A stretch of 64,000 nucleotides of DNA from Deltaproteobacteria bacterium. Lineage in GTDB: Bacteria; Myxococcota; Kuafuiibacteriia; Kuafuiibacteriales; Kuafuiibacteriaceae. Position numbers and translations under genes: made by a program. Where the stretch lies: assembly GCA_011526105.1 (NCBI GenBank), contig WYAZ01000061.1:1-64000 (forward strand), written 5' to 3'. Position 1 is the first letter of the stretch, and every line of letters begins with the position of its first letter. The notes under the pieces were generated by a model. The model ran no database searches, was not told the DNA's origin, and saw nothing but the letters and a program-made list of their open reading frames with translations. Shown in pieces: positions 10,721 through 19,459 of the stretch.

Positions 10721-12007
10721 TCAAGACGTCAGAAACAGGACCAGGGTCAGCACGGTCAGGACGAGCGCCGTTCCGAACAAGAACAGCGCGGCCCCGTAGA
10801 TGAAGCGGGTGCGGTCCTGGGCCCCGAGCTCGGTGCGATCGGCCTGAATCATCTCGTCCGTGGAGTGCATGCTCTCGGCGAGCGCACGCGACAGCGGCCG
10901 CCTGAACGCCGGCATCTCCATCGCGGGCATCTGCATGGGCGGCGGGTCCGAGAGCGGCGGTGGCGGTGGCGGGGGCGCTTTGCGCGCCGGTCCGAGATCA
11001 TCGAACAGATTCTCGCGTGTGACGGAGGGCTCGGCACCGCGCACTGACGCCGCAGTGGGCTCTGGCCTGGAGGGCGCCCTGAGGCCGAGGAGCGCCGCCG
11101 GGCCCCGCTGCAGATCGCTGCGAGTGTCTGTGGACTCGAGCCGCTGGGTGAGCGTACCGAGGATCTCTTTGGACCAGCGAGGCAGGCCCGCCACCTCGCG
11201 GATCTTCGTGATCGCGGAGGCGAGACTCGCCACGTTCGCGGGTCGATCCTGGGGGCTCGGCGCGAGTACGCCGCTCAGCAGCCCCACCCACTGCTCACCT
11301 GGAAGGCGCAGGCCGGGCGGGAACTCGGGGGCTGCGTGGTGCCGCACGCGTTCCTGCAACCGAGCCTCGGTCACTCCTTGGAGGTAGGGGACTCCGGTGA
11401 GGAGCTCAAATAGAATCGCGCCCATCGCGTACACGTCGGTCTGTGGGCTCGCGGGCTCGCCGCGGAGGATCTCGGGCGCGAGGAGGCGGCGGTCTTCCAG
11501 GCTCGTGCGCCCCGGGGGCACGAGCAGGCTCGTGAGCAGCGGGAAGCCGCCGCCGATGAGCGAGAACTCACCGCGCGGTTCGAGCATGATTGCGCCCGGC
11601 CGCAGTCGGCCGTGCAAGGATTGGAAGACTCCGCTCGGCGGGTGCGCCGCGAGGCGCGCGAGCGTCTCACCGAGCGTGCGCGTGAGGAACTCCGCGAGCG
11701 GGAGCGTCACGACGGCCTCTCGACTCGAGAGCGCGCGCGCGAACGTGTGCAGGTTCATGGACCGAACGTCGAGGCGACCGGTGACGATGCGGATCTGTTC
11801 TCGGCCCACTTGCACGTCGACGATCGGCAGCACGCCGTGAACGCGGGTGTTTTCGGCTTCCACGGACTCGAGCAAGAGGCGGTTTCGGTCCGTCGCGCTC
11901 AGGGGACGATTGGGGACGAGGCTGAGTACGACGCCATCGGCTTCAACATTGATCGCTCGGCGGCAGTCGAGCTCATCGAACCAGGTGGCGGACACGGTGC
12001 TCGCCAT
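10721..12007 (-). CDS. Membrane-anchored Ser/Thr pseudokinase
   Basis: The 428-residue protein has a protein-kinase C-lobe but lacks the catalytic residues. The position of HRDLKPxN reads HGRLRPGAIM, with Asp and Asn replaced by Arg and Ala, and the DFG position reads GGGFP. Scaffold motifs remain: LAPEILRG for APE, TDVYAMGAILFELLTGVPYL for the helix F region and QDRPANVASLASAI near the end of the lobe. The N-lobe is degenerate. A proline-rich linker follows (KAPPPPPPPLSDPPP), then a single C-terminal membrane segment (FIYGAALFLFGTALVLTVLTLVLFL), which gives a tail-anchored cytoplasmic domain. ATG 12005-12007 is chosen over an upstream GTG-type start at 12025. It is last in a minus-strand group after dtd. 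Confidence 0.82.
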   Translation of the reverse strand: MASTVSATWFDELDCRRAINVEADGVVLSLVPNRPLSATDRNRLLLESVEAENTRVHGVLPIVDVQVGREQIRIVTGRLDVRSMNLHTFARALSSREAVVTLPLAEFLTRTLGETLARLAAHPPSGVFQSLHGRLRPGAIMLEPRGEFSLIGGGFPLLTSLLVPPGRTSLEDRRLLAPEILRGEPASPQTDVYAMGAILFELLTGVPYLQGVTEARLQERVRHHAAPEFPPGLRLPGEQWVGLLSGVLAPSPQDRPANVASLASAITKIREVAGLPRWSKEILGTLTQRLESTDTRSDLQRGPAALLGLRAPSRPEPTAASVRGAEPSVTRENLFDDLGPARKAPPPPPPPLSDPPPMQMPAMEMPAFRRPLSRALAESMHSTDEMIQADRTELGAQDRTRFIYGAALFLFGTALVLTVLTLVLFLTS

Positions 12008-12076
12008 TGTGACCGAAAAGCACACTGATTTGCGACGGGGATACGTGCGGCGTCTGTGGGAGAACGGCCGACAGGA

Positions 12077-12541
12077 TCAGCCGACCGTGCGCTCACCCGG
12101 TGGACGCTCGATCAGCAGGGTGACGGGTCCGTCGTTCTCCAGCGCCACCCGCATCTCGGCGCCGAAGCGCCCGGTGGGGACGGGGCGGTCGAGGCGCTTC
12201 GAGAGCGCCTCGACAAACGCGAGGTACAGCGGTTCCGCGTGTTCGGGGCGCGCGGCGTCGATGTAGCTTGGACGATTCCCACGGCGGGCGTCCGCGTACA
12301 GGGTGAACTGGCTGACCACCAGGGCTTCGCCGCCGACGTCCAGGAGAGCGAGGTTCATCTTCCCCTCGGCATCCTCGAAGATCCGGAGCCGTGCGAGCTT
12401 CTCCACCATCCATTCGAGCTCGGCGCTTCCATCCTGGGCGTGGATCCCGAGCAGCACGAGGAGACCCGGTCCGATCTGGCCGACGACTTCATCGCCGATC
12501 CGAACGCTCGCTCGGCTCACGCGCTGCACCAACGCTCGCAT
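12077..12541 (-). CDS. dtd: D-aminoacyl-tRNA deacylase
   Basis: Dtd removes D-amino acids (and glycine) mischarged onto tRNA, in the cytoplasm. The 154-residue product matches the family along its length: [13 protein letters not shown] at the start, the active-site segment [17 protein letters not shown] in the middle and the [10 protein letters not shown] motif near the end, which carries the cross-subunit proline loop. The ATG at 12539-12541 gives the canonical N terminus, whereas the longer frame starting at 12559 adds six residues. It lies between the ABC ATPase pair and the pseudokinase on the same strand. The last ten residues (RPPGERTVG) are a slight extension. Confidence 0.95.
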   Translation of the reverse strand: MRALVQRVSRASVRIGDEVVGQIGPGLLVLLGIHAQDGSAELEWMVEKLARLRIFEDAEGKMNLALLDVGGEALVVSQFTLYADARRGNRPSYIDAARPEHAEPLYLAFVEALSKRLDRPVPTGRFGAEMRVALENDGPVTLLIERPPGERTVG

Positions 12542-12572
12542 CAGCTCTGCATGTCCCAAACGCTCGCCATCC

Positions 12573-13349
12573 TCAAGTGCGGCCTTGGGGCGAGGTCTCG
12601 GCCGGGGCGATGAGCAGGCTCCGGCTCACGGCATGTCGGGCCTTGGCCGTGAAGCCCATCGCCTGCGCTCGCTCGACGATCTGCCCTTCCGAGAGCACGA
12701 GCACCGAGTCGACGAGCGAGAGCGCGAACGGAAGATCGTGCGTGACCAGCACTAGACCCAGACGTCTTTGATCTCGAAGACGCCGAAGCAGCCTCGCCAC
12801 TTCGGCTCGGCTCACGGTGTCCAAAGAGGCGGTCGGCTCATCCGCGAGCAGCAGCTTGGGATCGAGCGAGAGCGCACGCGCGAGCGCGAGACGCTGAGCC
12901 TCGCCCCCGGAGAGCTGGCTCGGCGGGCGGGACAGGAGGTCCTCATCCAGCCCGACCTCCTCGAGTCGTGCGCGGATGAGCGCCGCCGGATCATCGATTC
13001 GGTGCGCAAGGAGTGGCTCGAGCAGGCTCTCGCGGAGCGTGAGTCGAGGGTCGAAGCTGGCGGCCGCGTTCTGAAAAAGCACCTGCACGAGCCGTTCGGG
13101 TCGCGCCCTCGGTGGGGCGCCCCAACGGATCTCCCCCTCGGTCGGCGACATCAGCCCGGCCATGATGCGGAGGAGGGTGCTCTTGCCGGCCCCGGAGGGC
13201 CCCACGATAGCGATGAACTCACCGGGCGCGATCTCGAGATCGATGTCTTTGAGCGTCTCGATGTCTCTTCGAGCGAGTCCGAAAGCGCCGGTGGCCTGCA
13301 CGTAGCGGTGGCCGACCCGCGAGAGCCGGACGAGGGTGGGCTCAGGCAC
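12573..13349 (-). CDS. ABC transporter ATPase, peptide type (DppF/OppF-like)
   Basis: This 258-residue ATPase has Walker [10 protein letters not shown], a Q-loop ([19 protein letters not shown]), the signature [15 protein letters not shown] and Walker [13 protein letters not shown]. The Q-loop pattern with FDPR and the order of the pair are typical of dipeptide/oligopeptide importer ATPases. It lacks the C-terminal oligopeptide-binding extension common in that family. The GTG start at 13347-13349 overlaps the stop of the preceding ATPase gene by eight bases (GTGCCTGA), so the pair is translationally coupled. No permease or substrate-binding gene is adjacent, so the transported substrate is unknown. 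Confidence 0.9.
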   Translation of the reverse strand: MPEPTLVRLSRVGHRYVQATGAFGLARRDIETLKDIDLEIAPGEFIAIVGPSGAGKSTLLRIMAGLMSPTEGEIRWGAPPRARPERLVQVLFQNAAASFDPRLTLRESLLEPLLAHRIDDPAALIRARLEEVGLDEDLLSRPPSQLSGGEAQRLALARALSLDPKLLLADEPTASLDTVSRAEVARLLRRLRDQRRLGLVLVTHDLPFALSLVDSVLVLSEGQIVERAQAMGFTAKARHAVSRSLLIAPAETSPQGRT

Positions 13350-14100
13350 GGGCGAGAGCTCCGGCGGCGACCAGCGCCCGGGTTTCGTCGGTCTCAGGCT
13401 GCGCAAAAAGCCGTTCGCCGGGTCCCTCTTCGACGATCCGGCCCCGTGCGAGGATGAGGATGCGGCTGGTCATTCGACGGACGAGCTCGAGATCATGCGA
13501 GATGAAGAGCATCGCTCGTCGCTCCTCCGAGCGCACGGCGCGGATGGCCTCGAGCACCGCGGTCGTGTGGGGCGGGTCCAGAGCGGTCGTGGGCTCATCG
13601 GCGATGATGAGCTCGGGCTCGCCGGCGAGCACCACGGCGAGCTGCGCGCGCTGGAGCATCCCGCCCGAGAGCTGATGAGGATACGCGCGACCGGCCGTCT
13701 CCTCGAGGCCCACCTTCGCGAGGAGCTCGGCGATGGATGGGCCGTGTCCGGGAACGCGGCGGACTTCCTCGATGTGTGATCGGATCGAATGCAGCGGGTC
13801 GAAGGCGCTCTCTGCGTCTTGCCAGAGCACCCCGAGTCGAGCGCCCTGGCGCCCCCGAACCGCGGGCGGGGCATCGAGCAGAGACTCGCCCAAGAGCCGG
13901 ATCGTCCCGCCGGTGCGGACGATGCCGACCGAGCGGCGCCCGGCGAGCAGGGAGACGAGCGTGCTCTTGCCTGCGCCCGAGCGACCCACCAGACCCACGG
14001 CCTCGTTCTCTTCGATCTCGAAGCTCAGGCCATCGAGCAGGCGCCGGCCGCGCTCCGCCTCGACCGTGAGGTCGCGGACCTCTAACAAGGGACCGTCCAC
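13342..14100 (-). CDS. ABC transporter ATPase, peptide type (DppD/OppD-like)
   Basis: This 252-residue ATPase is the first of a coupled pair. It has Walker A GRSGAGKST near residue 39, Q-loop GVLWQDAESAFDPLHSI, signature LSGGMLQRAQLAVVL, Walker B LIIADEPTTALD and the switch His in LFISHDLELV. The SAFDPL segment and the DEPTTALD variant are typical of DppD/OppD. Like its partner it is short for the family and lacks the C-terminal peptide-transporter extension. It is divergent from the M3 peptidase gene across a 120-base gap, where a shared control region must lie, though no convincing promoter box was found. A functional link between a peptidase and peptide ATPases is plausible but inferred. 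Confidence 0.9.
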   Translation of the reverse strand: MDGPLLEVRDLTVEAERGRRLLDGLSFEIEENEAVGLVGRSGAGKSTLVSLLAGRRSVGIVRTGGTIRLLGESLLDAPPAVRGRQGARLGVLWQDAESAFDPLHSIRSHIEEVRRVPGHGPSIAELLAKVGLEETAGRAYPHQLSGGMLQRAQLAVVLAGEPELIIADEPTTALDPPHTTAVLEAIRAVRSEERRAMLFISHDLELVRRMTSRILILARGRIVEEGPGERLFAQPETDETRALVAAGALARA

Positions 14101-14220
14101 TGCATGCAGACGCTAATCGCTCGCGCGATGAAACTCCATCCTCGCTGCTGCTCTCCGGGGCTTCGAAGTGTTCAGGCAGAGCGGTCGGGCCCAGGCTTTA
14201 CGAAGGGCGGCTGATTGGCG

Positions 14221-16263
14221 ATGGTCCCGACCATGGGACCCGCCCTCCGCGCGCGTTACACCGTGACCGTGTTCTTTCTGCTCATCGCCGCCTGCAAGAC
14301 CTCCGGCCCGCCCGCGCCCCACGTGCTCGCGTTTGATCATGGACCGCTCTACTCGGAGCCGGGACGGGTCGAGTCGGCCTGCGAGGAGGCCGAAGCCGTA
14401 GCGCGCAACGCGCGCTCGGTCCTGCTCGCCGCTTCCGTGGAGACCGCCGACCTCGACAGCGTGCTCTACCCGTGGAATCGGATGGCCGGCACGCTCGAGA
14501 ACGCCGCTGGCGTCATGAGCTTGCTCGCGAACGTGCATCCTCTCGAAGCGGTCCGGAAGTCCGCGGAGGTCTGCGAGCAGCGGCTCCAAAGGCTGGGCAG
14601 CGCGATTGAACTCGACCCGGCCCTCTATCGGCGCATGGCCGCGGTCGAGGACGCGGCGCTCGACCCCGAAGCCCAGCGCTTCAAGCACAAGGTCCTCGAG
14701 CGCCTCTTGCTCGCGGGTGTCGATCGCAGCGACGAGGTCCGGGCGCGCCTCGCCGCGCTCCACGAAGAGATGGTCGTCGTGGGGCAGACGTTTCAGCGGA
14801 ACATCCGGGACGACGTACGGAAGATCGAGGTCGATCGAGACGCGCTCGTGGGGCTTCCCGAAGACTTCGTCGCTGCCCACCCTGTCAACGAGAACGGCAA
14901 GGTGGTGCTCGACACCAACTACCCCGACTTCTTCCCGGTGCAGACCTACGCGGACCAAAGCGCGGTCAGAGAGGCCTTGGTCCGTGCCTTCTCGAGCCGA
15001 GGTCATCCCGCCAATGAGGTCGTCTTGAAGAAGCTCCTCGAGCTCCGGCACGAGTACGCGGTCCTGCTCGGGCAGCGCAGCTGGGCAGAGCTTCGCGCAA
15101 AAGACAAGATGGTCGAGACCGCCGACCGCATCCGGTCTTTTACAGAAGAAGTGGCCGAGCTTGCACGTCCGAGGATGCAGCGCGACCTCGAGGAAGTCCT
15201 CAGCGAGAAGAGACAGCGGGAACCGGGGGCGCAGCAGGTCCAGAAGTGGGACCGGTTCTACTGGGTCAAGGAGGTGCAGAAGAAGAAGCATGCTTTCGAT
15301 CCGGCGGAAGCCCGGCTGTATCTTGGTTACCGGTCGGTGCTCGAGGGCGTCTTCGCCTTGTTCTCAGAGCTGTTCGAGATCGAGATCGTGCCGACGGAAC
15401 GACCGGTGTGGCACCCCTCGGTCCTGAGTTACGAACTCCGCCAAGGCGGCCGCGCGGTGGGGCGGTTCTTTCTCGATATGCATGCGCGGGAGGGCAAGTA
15501 CGGTCACGCCGCGATGTTTCCGCTCACGACCGGTCTCTGGGAGGGTGCGCTGTCGGAGGCGGCTCTGGTCTGCAACTTCCCGGATCCGAACTCGGGGCCC
15601 GCGCTGATGGAACACAGCCAGGTGGTCACGCTCTTTCACGAGTTCGGTCACCTCATGCATCATTTGCTCGCGCGGAACTCTCAGTTCGTGAATCAGTCCG
15701 GCATCAGCACAGAGTGGGACTTCGTGGAGGCGCCCTCGCAGCTCCTCGAGGAGTGGGCCTTCGACGCGGGGGTGCTCGCACGTTTTGCCCGTCACCACGA
15801 GACGGGGGCGCCGATGCCCGCCCGTCTCATCGAGCGCATGCGTTCGGCCCGCGACTTCGGGCTCGGCATTCACGTGATGCGGCAGGTCTTTTATCAGTCG
15901 CTCTCGCTCGAGCTGCACGATCGGTCGCCCGAGGACCTCGATCTCGCTCGACTGAGTCATGAACTCGAGGCGCGCTATGCCCCGTACCCGCCGCTCGAGG
16001 GCACCCATGAATACGCGAGCTTCGGTCACCTCGATGGTTACAGCTCCATGTACTACACGTACCAGTGGTCACTCGCTCTCGCGAAGGACATGTTCACGCG
16101 CTTCGCGGAGGCGGGGCTGCTCTCGCACGAGGTGGCGCGAAGCTATCGCGATGCCGTGCTGCAACCTGGTGGCATGAAGCCCGCACGGGCGCTGGTCTCG
16201 GACTTCCTCGGTCGTGCATCGACCCTCGATGCGTATCGCGCGTGGCTTTCCGGCGCGAACTGA
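14221..16263 (+). CDS. M3-family metallopeptidase lipoprotein (oligopeptidase/thimet type)
   Basis: This protein of about 680 residues degrades short peptides with a zinc centre. The zinc-binding motif FHEFGHLMHHLL lies near residue 473, and the third ligand Glu falls in DFVEAPSQLLEEW about 25 residues later, as in oligopeptidase A and thimet oligopeptidases. The C-terminal GYSSMYYTYQWSLALAKDMF segment, which lines the substrate site, is also present. Unlike the cytoplasmic relatives it begins with a lipoprotein signal (TVFFLLIAAC), so it is probably attached to an envelope membrane. Start choice is uncertain: TTG 14215 has the best spacing from an AAGGG, ATG 14221 is used here, and ATG 14233 is also possible. 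Confidence 0.92.
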   Translation: MVPTMGPALRARYTVTVFFLLIAACKTSGPPAPHVLAFDHGPLYSEPGRVESACEEAEAVARNARSVLLAASVETADLDSVLYPWNRMAGTLENAAGVMSLLANVHPLEAVRKSAEVCEQRLQRLGSAIELDPALYRRMAAVEDAALDPEAQRFKHKVLERLLLAGVDRSDEVRARLAALHEEMVVVGQTFQRNIRDDVRKIEVDRDALVGLPEDFVAAHPVNENGKVVLDTNYPDFFPVQTYADQSAVREALVRAFSSRGHPANEVVLKKLLELRHEYAVLLGQRSWAELRAKDKMVETADRIRSFTEEVAELARPRMQRDLEEVLSEKRQREPGAQQVQKWDRFYWVKEVQKKKHAFDPAEARLYLGYRSVLEGVFALFSELFEIEIVPTERPVWHPSVLSYELRQGGRAVGRFFLDMHAREGKYGHAAMFPLTTGLWEGALSEAALVCNFPDPNSGPALMEHSQVVTLFHEFGHLMHHLLARNSQFVNQSGISTEWDFVEAPSQLLEEWAFDAGVLARFARHHETGAPMPARLIERMRSARDFGLGIHVMRQVFYQSLSLELHDRSPEDLDLARLSHELEARYAPYPPLEGTHEYASFGHLDGYSSMYYTYQWSLALAKDMFTRFAEAGLLSHEVARSYRDAVLQPGGMKPARALVSDFLGRASTLDAYRAWLSGAN

Positions 16264-16324
16264 TGCCCCCTGCCGCATACCTCCCGTCTTCGGACTTGCC
16301 CCCGAAATCTCTGAGCCAAAGGCG

Positions 16325-16343
16325 TCGCGGCGAGCAGCCGCGA
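16325..16343. terminator. GC hairpin between convergent genes
   Basis: A perfect 7-base-pair stem (TCGCGGC / GCCGCGA) with a five-base GAGCA loop lies between the M3 peptidase and the O-methyltransferase, which converge here. There is no T tract, so intrinsic termination is only suggested by position. Confidence 0.45.
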
Positions 16344-16385
16344 AGAGGGCCGGCGACATTTGCTAGCCTCTACGTTTCCAGGGGA

Positions 16386-17048
16386 CTAGCGGAGCTTGAC
16401 CCCCATCGCTAGGCCTTCGCCGGTGGGGAGCATCGTCGACCGAAATCGCCCCCCGGTCGCGAGCCGCTGATTGAAGGCTAGGATGCCCTGGGCGTCTTCG
16501 TCCGGAGACTCCGAGACCACGTTGCCCCAGGCGAAGGCGTTGTCTCCGAGCACCACGCCACCCACGCGCAGGTTCACTTCCGCCCACTCGAGGTACGCGG
16601 GATAGTTGGCCTTGTCGGCGTCGATGAAGACGAGATCGAAGGGCCCCGCGGACTCGATCTCGCTGAGCTTCTCGAGGGCGGGTCCCACGAGCACCTCGAC
16701 TCGGTCTGCGAGCCCGGCCTCGAGGAAGGTCTGTCGTGCCACCGCGGCGTGGCCCGGGTCGTATTCGAAGGTGTAGAGCCGGCCTTCTGGGGCGAGCGCA
16801 CGGGCGATGCTCACTCCGCTGAACCCCGCCAGCGTACCGATCTCGACCGCGCGTCGAGCGCCGACGGCGCGCGTGAGCACTTCGAGGTGCAAGCCATCAA
16901 AGGGGCTCACATGGATGGGCGGCATCTCGGCGGCGCGGGTGCGAGCGTCGATCTCTTCGAACAGAGATTCGTCGGGCCGAAAGACCTCCCGGGCGTAGCG
17001 GACCAGCGATGGATCGGTTTGACCGTAGGATTTCTCGATGAAGCTCAT
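16386..17048 (-). CDS. SAM-dependent O-methyltransferase (class I, caffeoyl-CoA type)
   Basis: The 220-residue product matches the family 3 O-methyltransferases that methylate catechol-type hydroxyls with S-adenosylmethionine and a divalent metal. The SAM-binding motif VEIGTLAGFSGVSIA is at about residues 68-82. The metal and catalytic segments FIDADKANYPAYL (about 145) and LGDNAFAWGNV follow. Start ATG 17046-17048 gives MSFIEKSYG, a normal N terminus, while an 83-residue upstream open frame has no family similarity and overlaps the divergent Kelch gene. The natural acceptor cannot be told from sequence. Its neighbours are unrelated, so it is probably a single-gene unit. Confidence 0.92.
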   Translation of the reverse strand: MSFIEKSYGQTDPSLVRYAREVFRPDESLFEEIDARTRAAEMPPIHVSPFDGLHLEVLTRAVGARRAVEIGTLAGFSGVSIARALAPEGRLYTFEYDPGHAAVARQTFLEAGLADRVEVLVGPALEKLSEIESAGPFDLVFIDADKANYPAYLEWAEVNLRVGGVVLGDNAFAWGNVVSESPDEDAQGILAFNQRLATGGRFRSTMLPTGEGLAMGVKLR

Positions 17049-17097
17049 GGACGGAGTGAGGCTAGCAAAGCTCGGCCCGAAGGCGCTATGACAGACC

Positions 17098-18207
17098 GTG
17101 TCCCTCGAGCGCGTTCTCCCGAGAGCTGCCTGGCTGCTCCTTCTCTCGCTCGCGGCCTGCGGCGACGATTCAGCAGGGGTTTTGGGAGACGCGGGTGTGG
17201 GGCCGGATCTCGCGCGGGGCTCCGATTCGTCGGCTGCCGCCGACGCCGACGCCTTCGTCGACGCCGGAACGACGGGGGCCGACGCGACCTCCCCCATGGA
17301 CGCCGGGCCCAGCGCGGGCGCCTGGACCCGTCTCGCCCCGATGCCGGGAGGCCCGAGGCAAGAGACCTCGGTGGTCGAACTCGACGGCGAGATCTACGTG
17401 CTCGGCGGATTCGATGGCAGTGCGCAGGTGCTCACGGCCGTCGAAGCCTATGATCCAGCGAATGATCGTTGGCGTGCTCGTGCCGATCTGCCTTTCGCGA
17501 TGCACCACATGAATGCGGCCACGATCGACGGACGCATCTACGTGGTCGGCGCTCTGACCGGACTCGGGTTCGTAGAGAACCCCAACGTCATCGTCTACGA
17601 TCCCGCGCTGGACCGATGGGAAGCGCGGGGCGAGATGCCCGCGGGCTTGGCGCGCGGCTCGGCCGGGGTCGCGGTGATCGGGTCGAAGATGTTCCTCGCT
17701 GGCGGCTACCGGGATCGGGCCGCGGTCGTGCAGTTCACTTCGTACGACACCCTCACCGGGGAGTTCGAAGTCCTTCCCGAGCTGCCCGCCGCGCTCGATC
17801 ATCTGGCGTCGGTCGCCGCGTCAGGGGTCGTCTACGTGATCGGCGGTCGGAGCGGGAGCATCGCAGCCACGACGGCCTCGGTCTGGTCTTTCGAGCCGGC
17901 GGTCGGGATCTGGAGGGCGCGGGCATCCATGCCGCGACCCCGCGCGGGTTTCGCGGGCGCTACGGTCCTTGAGGGGCGCGTCTACGTCTTCGGCGGGGAA
18001 GGGAACCCGGATTCGGGCTCGCAGGGGGTCTTTGCGGACGCCGACGTCTATGACCCCGGCTCCGATCGGTGGCATATGGTGGCCCCGATGCGTACCCCGA
18101 GGCACGGGACGGCGGCCGCAGCCTTGGGAGACCGCATCTTCGTGCCAGGAGGGGCCACCCAGCAGGCCTTCGGGGCGGTCGCGACGAACGAGGCTTTTGT
18201 GCCCTGA
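17098..18207 (+). CDS. Kelch-repeat lipoprotein
   Basis: The 369-residue product has a lipoprotein signal (WLLLLSLAAC followed by GDD) and a low-complexity Gly/Ala/Asp linker to about residue 75, a common myxobacterial surface-lipoprotein layout. The rest forms about six Kelch blades. Repeats are visible as EIYVLGGFDG...VEAYDPANDRWRARADLP, YVVGALTG...VYDPALDRWEARGEMP, YVIGGRSG...WRARASMP and YVFGGEGN...VYDPGSDRWHMVAPM, so a beta-propeller is expected. Such proteins bind ligands or partners, and the partner here is unknown. The GTG start is the only frame-compatible one near the signal peptide. Confidence 0.9.
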   Translation: MSLERVLPRAAWLLLLSLAACGDDSAGVLGDAGVGPDLARGSDSSAAADADAFVDAGTTGADATSPMDAGPSAGAWTRLAPMPGGPRQETSVVELDGEIYVLGGFDGSAQVLTAVEAYDPANDRWRARADLPFAMHHMNAATIDGRIYVVGALTGLGFVENPNVIVYDPALDRWEARGEMPAGLARGSAGVAVIGSKMFLAGGYRDRAAVVQFTSYDTLTGEFEVLPELPAALDHLASVAASGVVYVIGGRSGSIAATTASVWSFEPAVGIWRARASMPRPRAGFAGATVLEGRVYVFGGEGNPDSGSQGVFADADVYDPGSDRWHMVAPMRTPRHGTAAAALGDRIFVPGGATQQAFGAVATNEAFVP

Positions 18208-18315
18208 GGGCTTGTCGTGACCGTGGGCCGGTTCGGGCGCCAGCGGCGGCAGAAAACGGCGGAACCTGGCTCCTCCCGTCTGATTGTGATACCCCTCCAC
18301 ATCGAGGCTTGTGCC

Positions 18316-19386
18316 ATGAGTGACGCCGACAACCCCGGCGGTGGTGACCGTACCGTCTTCGATCCCCTGAGCGCCGACGAGCTCAAAGCGCTGCGAGAGG
18401 CGAGGCAGCAACTGCGTGCCCCGGGCGCAGAGGCGGCGACGCGTCCTCCGGTTGGCCCCGACGTGGGCGAAGACATTGGTGATGCACCCACGCGCGCCAT
18501 GAAGGCGATCCCGAGCATCGACTCCGGGGGCGTGACGCTGTCGACCTTGGACACCAAGCCGCCCAGGGTCATGCCCGAGCCGCAGCCGATGACTCCGCAG
18601 GCTTCGCGGCCAGCGCCCACGCCGCAACAGCCCATGTCCGTGCACCACCAGATGACGGTGCCTTCGCAGTCCGGTCCGAGCGCCGCGCCGAGCGCGCCGG
18701 AAGAGCCAAAGGTCGGCGGACCAGGTTTCGGTGAGAACACGCTCATGTGGATGGCACCCGTGAAGCCGCCGGAAGCTCAGGTCATCCCGGAGCGCGGTCT
18801 CGCCGCCGCGGGCGGGATGACACCCACGCAGGTTCCTCAAGACACCGCCAGTCGCAAGCTCACGCTGGGGCTCATTGGGGTGCTCGGCGTCGTCGCGCTC
18901 GTCGTGGCCGGCGTCTTCTTCCTCGGTGGAGGGGGGAAGCCGGGCATCGTGGAGCTCGTGACGGATCCCGTGGGCGCAACGGTGAAGATCGATGGCAAGG
19001 AGGCCGGCGAGAAGACGCCCCTGAAGGCCACGCTTCCTCCGGGGACGTACACGGTGGAACTCGCGCTTGCGGGCTATCGAACCGAGACCTTTCCGCTCGA
19101 GGTGAAGTCGGAGGCCCCACCGGATCGCAAGGACGTGTCCTTGTATCCGATCTCGGATCCCGACAAGAAGACGGTGACGATCACGGTCGGGCCGGTCTCC
19201 GCAAACATCAGCGTGGGCACCGAGACCTACCCGGCGAAGCGCTCGGTCCGCATCCCGAATCTCGATCCCAAAAAGGCGCACACCGTGGTGATCGAGGCCG
19301 GTGGTTTCAAGAAGATCGAACAGGAAGTGAAGGCGGGTCAGCTTCGGGACGAATACAACTTCATCCTCGAGCGTGTCGCGGACTGA
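18316..19386 (+). CDS. PEGA-domain membrane protein
   Basis: This 356-residue protein has a cytoplasmic, proline-rich and poorly ordered N-terminal half (residues 1-180). A membrane segment (LTLGLIGVLGVVALVVAGVFFLG) follows near 185, then an outward-facing C-terminal part. That part begins with a PEGA domain (GIVELVTDPVGATVKIDGKEAG and PGTYTVELALAGYRTETFPL). A second, divergent PEGA-like unit follows (TVTITVGPVSANISVGTETY to AGGFKKIEQEV). PEGA domains are thought to bind surface or wall polymers. ATG 18316 is chosen because upstream codons lack the G/C third-position bias. The N terminus (DRTVFDPLSADELKALREARQQL) resembles leaders of other myxobacterial PEGA proteins. Function is not known. 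Confidence 0.85.
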   Translation: MSDADNPGGGDRTVFDPLSADELKALREARQQLRAPGAEAATRPPVGPDVGEDIGDAPTRAMKAIPSIDSGGVTLSTLDTKPPRVMPEPQPMTPQASRPAPTPQQPMSVHHQMTVPSQSGPSAAPSAPEEPKVGGPGFGENTLMWMAPVKPPEAQVIPERGLAAAGGMTPTQVPQDTASRKLTLGLIGVLGVVALVVAGVFFLGGGGKPGIVELVTDPVGATVKIDGKEAGEKTPLKATLPPGTYTVELALAGYRTETFPLEVKSEAPPDRKDVSLYPISDPDKKTVTITVGPVSANISVGTETYPAKRSVRIPNLDPKKAHTVVIEAGGFKKIEQEVKAGQLRDEYNFILERVAD

Positions 19387-19459
19387 GAGCCCTGACGCCC
19401 TTACGGGCGCGCTTCTTCGATCTGGCCCCGGCAGGGCAGGGACCTAGCCTGCTGCCTCC

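Noticed and set aside
14113-15291. Minus-strand open frame of 392 codons opposite the M3 peptidase
   Set aside because: It is antisense to conserved M3 motifs and has no recognisable domain.
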